This document shows, in pieces, positions 1-6,807 of a DNA stretch of 10,791 bases. The DNA is taken from NCBI GenBank assembly GCA_002323895.1, contig DCQM01000140.1, positions 1 to 10,791 on the forward strand, read 5' to 3'. This DNA is from Akkermansiaceae bacterium UBA1518 (GTDB lineage Bacteria > Verrucomicrobiota > Verrucomicrobiia > Verrucomicrobiales > Akkermansiaceae). How positions within the stretch are numbered: position 1 is the first letter of the stretch; each line of letters starts with the position of its first letter. Both the position numbers and the translations under genes were made by a program. The notes under the pieces were generated by a model. That model did not search any database. It worked only from the letters and a program-made list of their open reading frames with translations, and was not told where the DNA came from.

Positions 1-3
1 ACC

Positions 4-702
4 ATGAAACACTTGGGACGTCTTGGCGGGATTTTTTGTGCCTGCAGTTCCATGGCCTTTGCCGAAGTCGATTCTGAGATTCCACTCGGAATCGAGGCAG
101 TAACAGGCCTGCGGACCGATTACGTTCACCGCGGTTTCCAACTTGCCGAGTCGGCACTCGACTTTCAATTGGAAGCGGGAATCACACTCTCGGATAATAA
201 TTCGCTGTCCCTCGGGTTTGCCCACCTTTCCGAGAGTGATGGAGACTTCAATGAAACATGGAGTTATCTTGAATTAGCACACTCGTTTAACAAAAATTTT
301 ACCGGCGGAGCATCATTCACTTATCGCGACCGAGACGAGAGCATCCTCCAAGGCGGCTTCGATTTGGGCCTTTTTACGTCTTATTCGATAAGCGACGTCT
401 GGCGTTGGCGAAACGAATTAAACTTCGATAGAGGAGTAGATGGGATTTACCTCAACAGCGAACTGGAATGGAGCCAAATCATTTCCGAAAAATCATTCAT
501 TACTATAAAGGCGGGGCTTAGCTGGGTCTCCGGATACCTCGAACGGGACGGTCTCAATGATTTTCACACGAGGCTAACCTATACCTACGCAATCTCTGAC
601 CAAGTTTCCTTCACCCCTTTTATCGGATCGAGCATCCAAATCGAAGACAAGGATTACGGCGATCTTTTATACGGAGGGCTTTGGTTCGAAGTTATTTTTT
701 AG
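4..702 (+). CDS. Small outer-membrane beta-barrel protein with signal peptide
   Basis: This predicted 232-residue protein is probably exported to the outer membrane. Residues 1-20 form a signal peptide with a basic start, a hydrophobic stretch and an AFA cleavage site before Glu21. The rest is alternating polar/hydrophobic beta-strand sequence rich in Tyr, Trp, Phe and Gly. It ends in a terminal Phe (...LWFEVIF), the usual C-terminal signal of outer-membrane barrels. The early segment TDYVHRG resembles the SDYVFRG-type motif that I associate with the TIGR02001 (gcw_chp) family, but that link is from memory and tentative. The ATG at position 4 is taken as the start because the signal peptide begins there; only three upstream bases are visible. 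The gene runs convergently into the EF-hand gene and shares its last 11 bp with it. Its substrate or function cannot be read from the sequence. Confidence 0.75.
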   Translation: MKHLGRLGGIFCACSSMAFAEVDSEIPLGIEAVTGLRTDYVHRGFQLAESALDFQLEAGITLSDNNSLSLGFAHLSESDGDFNETWSYLELAHSFNKNFTGGASFTYRDRDESILQGGFDLGLFTSYSISDVWRWRNELNFDRGVDGIYLNSELEWSQIISEKSFITIKAGLSWVSGYLERDGLNDFHTRLTYTYAISDQVSFTPFIGSSIQIEDKDYGDLLYGGLWFEVIF

Positions 703-1423
703 GGGTCGGACGTCGCGGTTTTCTTTCCGACCACTTCTCGAAATGTTTTCTCACCTCATTAGCCGAAAGCTTTCCATTCCCATCCCCATCCATCCTTTCA
801 AAACGCTGACGACGCTCTTGCTCAGGAAGAAGCTGGTGTCCAGGGTGCTTTTGAAACTCTTCGCTTGTCACGGCACCATCCTGATTCAGATCTAATTTTG
901 AAAATTCCATTCGTGGAGACCGCTTGTCACTCGGGGCCCGCTTCCGCCCTCCACTTGGGCCCTGATCTTTCCGGTCCAAAAAACCATCTGAGTTCCGATC
1001 CATTCGATCAAACATCTTCTTCAACCTTTCCGGATCAGCCTGTGAAGAAGGAGGAGTTGCCAAGAACTCATCATAACTGACCCTACCACTCTTGTCTTTA
1101 TCTGATCTCGTTAAGTATCGTTTAGGCCAGTCACCTGAAGCACCCTTAAATTCCCGAGCGGTAATAACACCATCATTATTTTTATCTAGACGGTCAAAAA
1201 TCTTAATGCGCGCTTCTGCGGGAAGCTGGGAGGCACGCTTTCCTTTGGCAAACTCCTCACGAGAGACCTTTGCATCGGAATCCAAATCAAGTAGTTTGAA
1301 GAAATCAGCAGCACGACCCTGCTCTGGTCGCTTTTTCTTCTGCTTGGGCCCACCTTCGATCTTCTCTTCCGCAATCGCGACGGAAAATAGGGAAATGAGC
1401 AAGATAATGGTCGTTTGAATCAT
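692..1423 (-). CDS. Secreted six-EF-hand calcium-binding protein
   Basis: This 243-residue protein has a signal peptide (residues 1-18, AIA then Glu-Glu) and is therefore probably periplasmic or secreted. Six 12-residue EF-hand loops are visible: 46-57 (DLDSDAKVSREE), 80-91 (DKNNDGVITARE), 108-119 (DKDKSGRVSYDE), 142-153 (DRNSDGFLDRKD), 178-189 (DLNQDGAVTSEE) and 212-223 (DGDGNGKLSANE). Loop 1 lacks the usual Gly at position 6 (Ala instead), and loop 4 ends in Asp rather than Glu, so these two may bind calcium differently. The linkers are rich in Lys, Arg and Pro, especially 25-37, 158-171 and the C-terminal tail. EF-hand proteins of this kind bind Ca2+ as buffers, sensors or structural proteins; the partner here is unknown. 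Start: ATG before Ile-Gln-Thr-Thr. It is divergent from metF across about 105 nt. Confidence 0.88.
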   Translation of the reverse strand: MIQTTIILLISLFSVAIAEEKIEGGPKQKKKRPEQGRAADFFKLLDLDSDAKVSREEFAKGKRASQLPAEARIKIFDRLDKNNDGVITAREFKGASGDWPKRYLTRSDKDKSGRVSYDEFLATPPSSQADPERLKKMFDRMDRNSDGFLDRKDQGPSGGRKRAPSDKRSPRMEFSKLDLNQDGAVTSEEFQKHPGHQLLPEQERRQRFERMDGDGNGKLSANEVRKHFEKWSERKPRRPTPKK

Positions 1424-1528
1424 CAGAGGTTGTCTTCAATTAACATAAACCACAAAAACGAAATAAAGTTGCAGAAAAATTGTCGGTTTTACGTCGACCT
1501 GATTCATTAAAAATCTAGCATTCGAGTG

Positions 1529-2398
1529 ATGGCAATTCTCTCGTCTCTGCGTGCGTCCCGCCCTACCCTTTCCTTTGAATTTTTCCCACCGAAAAATGAC
1601 AGCGGATCCGAAGACTTGTTGAAGACCGTCACCGAGTTGAGTATATTAGATCCAGCTTTTGTTAGCGTGACATACGGAGCGGGTGGAACCACTCGCGAAA
1701 GGACTCGGGAGGTGGTCCAGCGAATTATCCAAGATACAAATGTCCCAACGATCCCTCACCTTACCTGTATTGGGCACACCAAGAGTGAAATGTCAGAAAT
1801 TCTTTCCCAATATAGCGCAGATCAAGTCGGAACAATCCTGGCACTTCGAGGTGACCCCCCCCGCGATCAACCAGATTATGACCGGCAGACAGACGATTTT
1901 AAATTTGCCGGTGATTTGGTCGCTTTTATCAAAGAATATTCTAGTGAATTTGAAATAGGGGTCGCCGGCTTCCCAGAGGGGCATCCCGGAACGCAAAACC
2001 GGCTCACCGAAATGGATTATTTTAAATCCAAGATAGACCAAGGTGCCGACTACATTTGCACGCAACTGTTTTTTGATAATCACGATTTCTTTGACTACCG
2101 TGAGAGATGTAAATTGGCAGGGATTAATCTCCCGATCGTAGCGGGAATCATGCCCATCACGACCATTTCTAGCATGAAGCGGATGGCTGACTTAGCAGCA
2201 GGCAGTCGTTTCCCTGCAAGACTCTTAAAACGGATTTTCGATGCAGAAGGTGATCCAGTAGCGATCCGGCAGGCTGGTATTGATCATGCAATTGAGCAAT
2301 GTCAGGAACTTATCGAACAAAACGTTTCGGGATTGCACCTTTACACATTGAACCAAAGCAGCGCGACCCGTGAAATCGCAAATGCTCTGACCATCTAA
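1529..2398 (+). CDS. metF: Methylenetetrahydrofolate reductase (MetF)
   Basis: This flavoenzyme reduces 5,10-methylene-THF to 5-methyl-THF, the methyl donor for methionine synthesis, and acts in the cytosol. The protein is 289 residues from the ATG, the normal length of the bacterial single-domain form. Recognisable motifs, counted from the preceding GTG as residue 1, are SFEFFPPK (16-23, containing the catalytic Glu equivalent to E. coli Glu28), VTYGAGG (48-54), LRGDPP (107-112, containing the Asp equivalent to E. coli Asp120), GVAGFPEGHP (145-154), CTQLFFD (178-184), GIMPI (207-211) and GLHLYTLN (269-276). GTG at 1526 and ATG at 1529 are adjacent and in frame; ATG is preferred, though no Shine-Dalgarno precedes either. 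The spacer is too short for a standard SAM or cobalamin riboswitch, and no other methionine gene is nearby. Its stop overlaps that of the AsmA-like gene by 4 bp. Confidence 0.96.
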   Translation: MAILSSLRASRPTLSFEFFPPKNDSGSEDLLKTVTELSILDPAFVSVTYGAGGTTRERTREVVQRIIQDTNVPTIPHLTCIGHTKSEMSEILSQYSADQVGTILALRGDPPRDQPDYDRQTDDFKFAGDLVAFIKEYSSEFEIGVAGFPEGHPGTQNRLTEMDYFKSKIDQGADYICTQLFFDNHDFFDYRERCKLAGINLPIVAGIMPITTISSMKRMADLAAGSRFPARLLKRIFDAEGDPVAIRQAGIDHAIEQCQELIEQNVSGLHLYTLNQSSATREIANALTI

Positions 2399-4053
2399 TT
2401 TCCTTCCACTGGCCCACTCACCCGCTGTCGGGCCTGTTTCAGTAAGAGTTCATTGGTCTTATCGCCTATGTTCATAAAGTTGGCATCACGAATCTCAATA
2501 GGGATCCATCGCCAGCCCAGTTCGTCTTTGGGATAGATTTTAAGCAAGGCTTCATTACTACTGAAACCGGAGGCCGGGACCGCCAGTTTGAGATCTCCCG
2601 TGATCCGATGGAGTTCCATTTCCTGCCTCATTCTAAGTGCCTCGAGTTCCTTAAAACTCAACTGACCTTCAGGCACATCAAGCTCTCCTTCTCCTATTGA
2701 TCGCTCAATATCAACACCGAAGGCAAGTTCGTCATCACGCGAGTCAATCCTCATTCGGTCATTCTCGAGTTCTTGAGCAGCCGAAGAATCAGTGTAATCA
2801 CGTGAAAAATTATTTGTTAACTTCATGTCAAGAGCATCCGCTGCTTCCGCCTGTGTGGGTAGACGGGTCTTAAATCCGCCTAATAGACGAGCCTTATTCC
2901 CAGCATTGAGATCAATTTCACTGACCTCCATCCCTCCACCCCCGGTGGAAAAAGCAAAGCCACCTTGATTAAAATCAATCCGCAAGTAAGTGCGTTCATT
3001 GTCCAAAATCGATAGAGCCCGGAGAAGTGACCAACTCTCCCGAATCGTCACAATGTCATTTTCATCCAACTTAACTCGGCCTGACAGCTCGACTCTTCGA
3101 TTACTTGACCCGCCAATCACCAAACCACCAGAGATCCGACCCTCCATATACTCTCGTGTGCTAACTCCGTTAATTTTAATTAGCTTCTCAATCGGAAGGG
3201 AGCTGAAGCTACCCGCTAAATCAAAAGTTGGCATGTTGACAGGCCCAGAAATTGAACCTTTTAGATCCGCAGCTCCACCGTCCGCCTCCAAGCGTAAAGA
3301 CTCAACCATAATCCCACCCACACCAATCTTCAGGTCGGCCGACTTAATCGCCAAGGGACCTAACCAATTTTGCTGGAAAGACCCACCGGACAACTCCACT
3401 TCCCAGACGCCCTCGTGTAAAACGGCCCGAAAATTCGAATTCCGAACCATCCCAAAAGTCAGCTTGGAGTAGCCCCAACTAAAAGAGCAATCGTCAATCT
3501 TAATTTGGGAGATTCCCTGACCTTTAAGACTCTCTATAATTGAACTGAAACCAAGCTTCATATCGTCTTCGCTTCCCCCTGCCTTTAGCTTCAAATCAGC
3601 TTTTTTGATGCTAATCGCAGAAGGGCGCCAAGAGTCAGTTACTCCTGTCAGAAAAGAAAACTCGCCCCTAAGCTTCTCGAATTTAGCCTCATAGAAAAAA
3701 CTCTCCTCACCTCCTTTTAGCTCTAAAAACTGGAAATCACCTTTTCCAAAATTCCGAGAAAAGCCAGCAACCTCAACCTCTCCAGCTCCCAACGAATTCG
3801 CAACTTGGCCCGCTACCTTCTCACCATATTCAGGACTATTAAAATGCCGCTTTAGAACGAAAAACCCGAAAACTCCGACAAAAATTAAGAAAAGAACTAA
3901 TTTGAGAGTAAGGCTACTTAAATGCCTCCCAAGAGTCATAGTTCCAACCGTTCGGGCATAGCGAAACTGAAACAAAACACCTTGGCGGCCAATCCAATCG
4001 GTTACCTTGCTTTGATATTCATTGAGTCGCTGTTGGTCGACAGGATCTTCCAC
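2395..4053 (-). CDS. AsmA-like membrane-anchored envelope protein, function unknown
   Basis: This 552-residue protein begins with a hydrophilic head (1-45), then one transmembrane anchor (about 48-67, LTLKLVLFLIFVGVFGFFVL), then a long beta-rich domain that should lie in the periplasm. That domain holds repeated segments of the kind LxADGGxADLKGSISGPVNMPTF (255-276) and EGRISGGLVIGG...VELSGRVKL (304-329), followed by LLRALSILDNERTYLRIDF and a terminal G-x-F-x-x-R element near 392-398. These resemble the repeats of AsmA/TamB/YhdP-type proteins, which are thought to help lipid transport or outer-membrane assembly. The assignment is by pattern, not by a specific family match. The GTG at 4053 is supported by a plausible coding head (...WIGRQGVLFQFRYAR...). 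An alternative ATG at 3939 (residue 39) would start just before the anchor and give 514 residues. The gene is divergent from scpA. Confidence 0.6.
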   Translation of the reverse strand: MEDPVDQQRLNEYQSKVTDWIGRQGVLFQFRYARTVGTMTLGRHLSSLTLKLVLFLIFVGVFGFFVLKRHFNSPEYGEKVAGQVANSLGAGEVEVAGFSRNFGKGDFQFLELKGGEESFFYEAKFEKLRGEFSFLTGVTDSWRPSAISIKKADLKLKAGGSEDDMKLGFSSIIESLKGQGISQIKIDDCSFSWGYSKLTFGMVRNSNFRAVLHEGVWEVELSGGSFQQNWLGPLAIKSADLKIGVGGIMVESLRLEADGGAADLKGSISGPVNMPTFDLAGSFSSLPIEKLIKINGVSTREYMEGRISGGLVIGGSSNRRVELSGRVKLDENDIVTIRESWSLLRALSILDNERTYLRIDFNQGGFAFSTGGGGMEVSEIDLNAGNKARLLGGFKTRLPTQAEAADALDMKLTNNFSRDYTDSSAAQELENDRMRIDSRDDELAFGVDIERSIGEGELDVPEGQLSFKELEALRMRQEMELHRITGDLKLAVPASGFSSNEALLKIYPKDELGWRWIPIEIRDANFMNIGDKTNELLLKQARQRVSGPVEGN

Positions 4054-4060
4054 TGACGGA

Positions 4061-4077
4061 AGCTACATCCAGTAGCT
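4061..4077. repeat. Perfect 6-bp inverted repeat in the AsmA-like/scpA divergent spacer
   Basis: AGCTAC (4061-4066) and GTAGCT (4072-4077) are exact reverse complements around a 5-nt loop, ATCCA. The repeat lies 8 nt upstream of the GTG start of the AsmA-like gene and about 82 nt before scpA. It could be an operator half-site pair or a hairpin in the 5' leader of the AsmA-like mRNA near its ribosome-binding region. A second palindrome, CCAATTGG at 4102-4109, lies in the same spacer. Six-base arms occur by chance, so functional meaning is only suggested by position. Confidence 0.3.
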
Positions 4078-4159
4078 GTAATTTGCCACTGTAAATAATC
4101 ACCAATTGGCGTGGTATTTCCCTCGCAGAACTCATCTTTAAACGATATTCACCATCCCC

Positions 4160-4897
4160 GTGGAATCGACAGATTACAAGGTCAGTCTAGAGATCTTTGA
4201 GGGCCCTCTTGATCTCCTTCTTTATCTCATCAAAAAAGATGAGGTAGACATTTACGATATTTCACTCGAGCGAGTCACCACGCAATACCTCGATTACATC
4301 GAGACCTTTAAGCTTCTCAATATTGACCTCGCTTCTGAATTCATTTCAATGGCGGCGAATCTGATGTATATAAAAAGTCGGACTCTTCTTCCAAAAAGAG
4401 AGCAACCTCCGGAAGAAGATGCTGAAGAGGACGATCCGCGCTGGGAATTAATCCGTCAGTTGATCGAATATAAAAAATTCAAAGATGCCGCAGGTTTTCT
4501 TCATCGACGCGAAATTGAACAAGAACAGATTTTTGCACATACTCCGCTAAAGGACCCCAGACCGGATGATGAGGAACCAGTTCCCCTCGCCGAAGCCTCG
4601 ATTTTCGACCTAATACGCGCTTTCCAAAACGTCCTTAAGCGCTTTGACGAAGCGAGGGCTTTTGGAGACATCGTAGACGATCGTTTCACAGTCAGCGACA
4701 AGATTGAATTCCTCATCAACAAGATCGAGCCGGGCGAATCTCTCTCCCTACAGAGCCTCTTTGAAAAAGCGACATCGAAAGTCGAAGTCATTGTAACTTT
4801 TCTCGCCCTCCTTGAACTCATGAAAATGAATCAGTTTTGTGCAAGGCAGTCCGGGCTTCTCGGACAGATTAACATTGAGCGGACTACCCCTGAATGA
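4160..4897 (+). CDS. scpA: Segregation and condensation protein A (ScpA)
   Basis: ScpA is the kleisin subunit of the bacterial SMC-ScpAB condensin; it bridges SMC heads and helps compact and segregate the chromosome in the cytosol. The 245-residue protein has the diagnostic N-terminal motif FEGPLDLLLYLIKK (13-26), then DIYDISLERVTTQYLDYI (30-47) and the helix AANLMYIKSRTLLPK (65-79). A variable acidic linker (about 84-92) follows, and a C-terminal winged-helix region (about 175-230) contains VTFLALLELMKMNQ. The length is normal. The start is GTG at 4160, the only start placed just ahead of the conserved N-terminus; no Shine-Dalgarno is evident. scpB, a common partner, is not in the window. 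nadD follows after 16 nt, suggesting co-transcription. Confidence 0.95.
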   Translation: MESTDYKVSLEIFEGPLDLLLYLIKKDEVDIYDISLERVTTQYLDYIETFKLLNIDLASEFISMAANLMYIKSRTLLPKREQPPEEDAEEDDPRWELIRQLIEYKKFKDAAGFLHRREIEQEQIFAHTPLKDPRPDDEEPVPLAEASIFDLIRAFQNVLKRFDEARAFGDIVDDRFTVSDKIEFLINKIEPGESLSLQSLFEKATSKVEVIVTFLALLELMKMNQFCARQSGLLGQINIERTTPE

Positions 4898-4913
4898 TGT
4901 TTCAATTCATAAA

Positions 4914-5498
4914 ATGACCCTAGGCCCGAAAATCGCTTTCTTCGGAGGGACTTTTGATCCTATTCACCAAGGCCATCTAGAAATCGCTCAAAAGGCAGTC
5001 GAGCAACTTGGCCTCGAACGCGTCATCTTTTTTCCATGCCGGCGCTCACCCCATAAGCAAGATGCTCCTCAAGCGAAAGATATCGATCGCTTTGAAATGC
5101 TTAAGCTGGCCATCGAGAATTCCCCGTGGGCGGAAGTGAGTGACTGCGAACTACAGAGGGACCCACCGTCCTTCACTTGGGATACAATTGAGTATTTTAA
5201 GCGGAAAATCGACAAATCTGCAGCGCTGTTCCTCATCATTGGCTTTGATCAATGGGAAAGACTCTCAAGTTGGAAAAATATCGAAATGCTAGCACGCGAT
5301 CTTCAATTTATTGTAGTTGGACGATCCCATCAACCAAATCCTCGTAAAGGTTTCAAGGCGCACTTTATTGAAGGAAACCATCCTGCATCTGCCAGCGAGA
5401 TCCGGAAAAGAATACGGGAAGGCCTCACAAATCTATGGCTCCCGGACAAGGTTGCCGCATATATCGGCGAAAAAGATCTCTATTCCCCGGTTAGCTGA
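4914..5498 (+). CDS. nadD: Nicotinate-nucleotide adenylyltransferase (NadD)
   Basis: NadD transfers AMP from ATP to nicotinate mononucleotide, making deamido-NAD in NAD biosynthesis. From ATG 4914 the protein is 194 residues, a typical length. The nucleotidyltransferase signature GGTFDPIHQGH occupies residues 11-21. It is followed by FPCRRSPHK (40-48), PPSFTWDT (84-91), LIIGFDQW (107-114, a variant of the usual GxD segment) and the C-terminal ASASEIR (158-164), a variant of the usual IS(S/A)TxIR. The frame is open back to 4839 inside scpA, but those upstream residues do not resemble NadD, so ATG 4914 is chosen. It lies 16 nt after the scpA stop, so the two genes probably form one transcript. 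No clear Shine-Dalgarno is seen. The rsfS gene that often follows nadD is absent here. Confidence 0.93.
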   Translation: MTLGPKIAFFGGTFDPIHQGHLEIAQKAVEQLGLERVIFFPCRRSPHKQDAPQAKDIDRFEMLKLAIENSPWAEVSDCELQRDPPSFTWDTIEYFKRKIDKSAALFLIIGFDQWERLSSWKNIEMLARDLQFIVVGRSHQPNPRKGFKAHFIEGNHPASASEIRKRIREGLTNLWLPDKVAAYIGEKDLYSPVS

Positions 5499-5511
5499 CT
5501 TGCCCTAACCG
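5488..5511 (+). terminator. Hairpin at the end of nadD, possible terminator
   Basis: CGGTTAG (5488-5494) and CTAACCG (5505-5511) form a perfect 7-bp inverted repeat around a 10-nt loop that contains the nadD stop codon. The downstream sequence, ATTTCATTT, is moderately T-rich rather than a clean T-tract. The position, between nadD and the TPR gene, suits a weak or attenuating terminator. If functional, it would separate the scpA-nadD transcript from the TPR gene. Confidence 0.4.
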
Positions 5512-5549
5512 ATTTCATTTCCTATCCTGGCTCCCAGCTACCTTATCTC

Positions 5550-6347
5550 ATGAGAATATTTATCACTTCACTCCTCGCAACTGCCCTACTGGTCTCTGCC
5601 CAAGATGAGCCTGCTGCTGAAACCAAAAATCCAAAAAAGGGGGAAAAACCACAATATGTGATCGATCTCGAGGCCTTGTCCAAAGATGACACAGTTGCCT
5701 ACTCAAATGCTTTTCGACGGGCCAACTCACTTTTTCAGCAAAAACGAATCTTCGAATCCCTCGAAGCGCTCGAAGAAGTGGATGCAATTTATGCGAAAAA
5801 TCCAGCTTCACTAACTCTCCGTGGAGCGTGCTACGTCGAATTTCGTGCCTTCGATAAAGCCCGCATGGTCTTCGCCAAATCCCTAAAGCTTAGCCCAGGG
5901 AACTTTAACGTCCGTTTTAACGTAGCAGAAATTGAATTCGTGACGAAAAACTACGCAAAGGCCCTTGCAATTTTAGAGCCGCTAGTTCTTGAAGCCAATA
6001 AAAACAAAGCAACAGAGACAATGACTCCTTTGATTAAGTTCAAAATTGCCCTCTGCAAAATCAAAACAGGCGATCTAGCTGGAGCCGAAGCGATCGTAGC
6101 CGGGACCGATTTTCTCGATGACTCGCCTCTCTTCTACTTTGGCAAGGCCGCCCTCCATTATGCAAAAGATGACGGAGTAGCGGCAGAGCAGTGGCTGGCG
6201 CGGGCCACTCGGATTTTCCGATCCGTCAATGGAGGCCTTCTCGCACCTTGGCAAGACACCATGATTGAATTTGGTTACATCAAAAGCTTTTACGGGGGAG
6301 ATCTTGAGGTCGAGAGTGGGATCTCAACTGGCAGTGAAGGAAACTAA
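5550..6347 (+). CDS. Secreted TPR-repeat protein
   Basis: This 265-residue protein has a signal peptide (about residues 1-17, ending VSA before Gln18) and is probably periplasmic. An acidic/Lys-rich linker (about 19-35) is followed by helical repeats of tetratricopeptide type: roughly 53-84 (ANSLFQQKRIFESLEALEE), 87-118 (the clearest, with RGACYVEFRAFDKARMVFAKSLKLSPGN), 120-150 (NVAEIEFVTKNYAKALAILEP) and weaker pairs at 163-190 and 194-225. The C-terminal segment (about 223-250) is rich in aromatic residues and is not TPR-like. TPRs mediate protein-protein contacts; the partner is unknown. The ATG at 5550 directly precedes the signal peptide, without a Shine-Dalgarno. The gene lies 51 nt after nadD with a possible terminator between, and it is convergent with the deaminase gene (11-nt gap). 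Confidence 0.8.
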   Translation: MRIFITSLLATALLVSAQDEPAAETKNPKKGEKPQYVIDLEALSKDDTVAYSNAFRRANSLFQQKRIFESLEALEEVDAIYAKNPASLTLRGACYVEFRAFDKARMVFAKSLKLSPGNFNVRFNVAEIEFVTKNYAKALAILEPLVLEANKNKATETMTPLIKFKIALCKIKTGDLAGAEAIVAGTDFLDDSPLFYFGKAALHYAKDDGVAAEQWLARATRIFRSVNGGLLAPWQDTMIEFGYIKSFYGGDLEVESGISTGSEGN

Positions 6348-6358
6348 GCTTTACCCCC

Positions 6359-6778
6359 CTAAGGCGCTGGAATCTGCTCAAGTTTGATTCCGTAGAGCTT
6401 GGCTATCGCGGGGGCATCCGACTCCTTGTAGATTTCTCGGAAGTATATTTCCTTGATACCATAGGCGCAGAGCGTCTGCATGCAGGAGGTGCAAGGCATC
6501 GTAGTGGTCGCAACTAGTTTCGCTTCTCCCCGCTTAAAAAGACTGCATAAATTCACCTCAGCATGCAGCATGAACTTTTGGCGACCTTCTCGATCATCCC
6601 AGAAACCCGATGGAGCATCAAAACCAGGAGCTAGACCATTATAGGCAGTAGCAATCACCCGGTTATCGGCATCCAGAGCCGCCGCCCCCACTTTACGAAA
6701 AGGATCCTCCGACCGCAAACTCGCAACCTCTGCCAAAGCCATGGCATACTCAGGGATAGACAATCTAGAATCACTCAC
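6359..6778 (-). CDS. dCMP/cytidine deaminase family zinc enzyme
   Basis: This zinc-dependent deaminase is of the dCMP deaminase/ComEB type, which would convert dCMP to dUMP for thymidylate synthesis. From the GTG at 6778 it is 139 residues. The zinc site is visible as HAE (72-74; His is a ligand and Glu the proton shuttle) and PCTSC (95-99; two Cys ligands). The segment ATAYNGLAPGFD (53-64) matches the substrate-loop region of the family, and FRKVGAAALDADNRVIA (27-43) is the usual core strand region. A longer frame begins with TTG at 6808, but the GTG at 6778 has an AAGG ribosome-binding site 8 nt upstream and fits the family N-terminus better. The exact substrate is uncertain; the superfamily also contains other nucleotide deaminases. 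The gene is divergent from the phosphoesterase with only 29 nt between. Confidence 0.8.
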   Translation of the reverse strand: MSDSRLSIPEYAMALAEVASLRSEDPFRKVGAAALDADNRVIATAYNGLAPGFDAPSGFWDDREGRQKFMLHAEVNLCSLFKRGEAKLVATTTMPCTSCMQTLCAYGIKEIYFREIYKESDAPAIAKLYGIKLEQIPAP

Positions 6779-6786
6779 TCGCTCTA

Positions 6787-6791
6787 CCTTA
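6787..6791 (-). promoter_or_regulatory. Ribosome-binding site deciding the deaminase start
   Basis: On the minus strand TAAGG lies 8 nt upstream of the GTG at 6776-6778. It is one of very few Shine-Dalgarno-like sequences at a credible distance in the window. It favours the GTG over the TTG at 6808, which would place the start inside the first codon of the divergent phosphoesterase gene. Confidence 0.5.
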
Positions 6792-6807
6792 CAAAATCCC
6801 CTATTCA

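Noticed and set aside
1092..1418. A 108-codon open frame on the + strand
   Set aside because: It is antisense to the EF-hand gene, whose six loops prove the minus-strand reading. The + translation is low-complexity Ser/Arg/Lys.
1424..1528. A SAM or cobalamin riboswitch upstream of metF
   Set aside because: The spacer is about 105 nt, AT-rich, shared with the divergent EF-hand gene, and shows no conserved riboswitch core or expression-platform hairpin.
2990..3472. A 160-codon open frame on the + strand
   Set aside because: It lies wholly within the AsmA-like gene on the other strand, its translation is rich in Ser, Pro, Arg and Ile without any recognisable motif, and the minus-strand protein has clear domain structure.
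4839..4913. An N-terminal extension of NadD starting inside scpA
   Set aside because: The 25 extra residues do not resemble any NadD N-terminus, while the conserved GGTFDPIH motif sits at the expected distance from ATG 4914.
6282..6291. The palindrome AAAAGCTTTT near the end of the TPR gene
   Set aside because: It lies in coding sequence, and 10-bp AT-rich palindromes are common by chance. It has no T-tract or GC stem to suggest a terminator.
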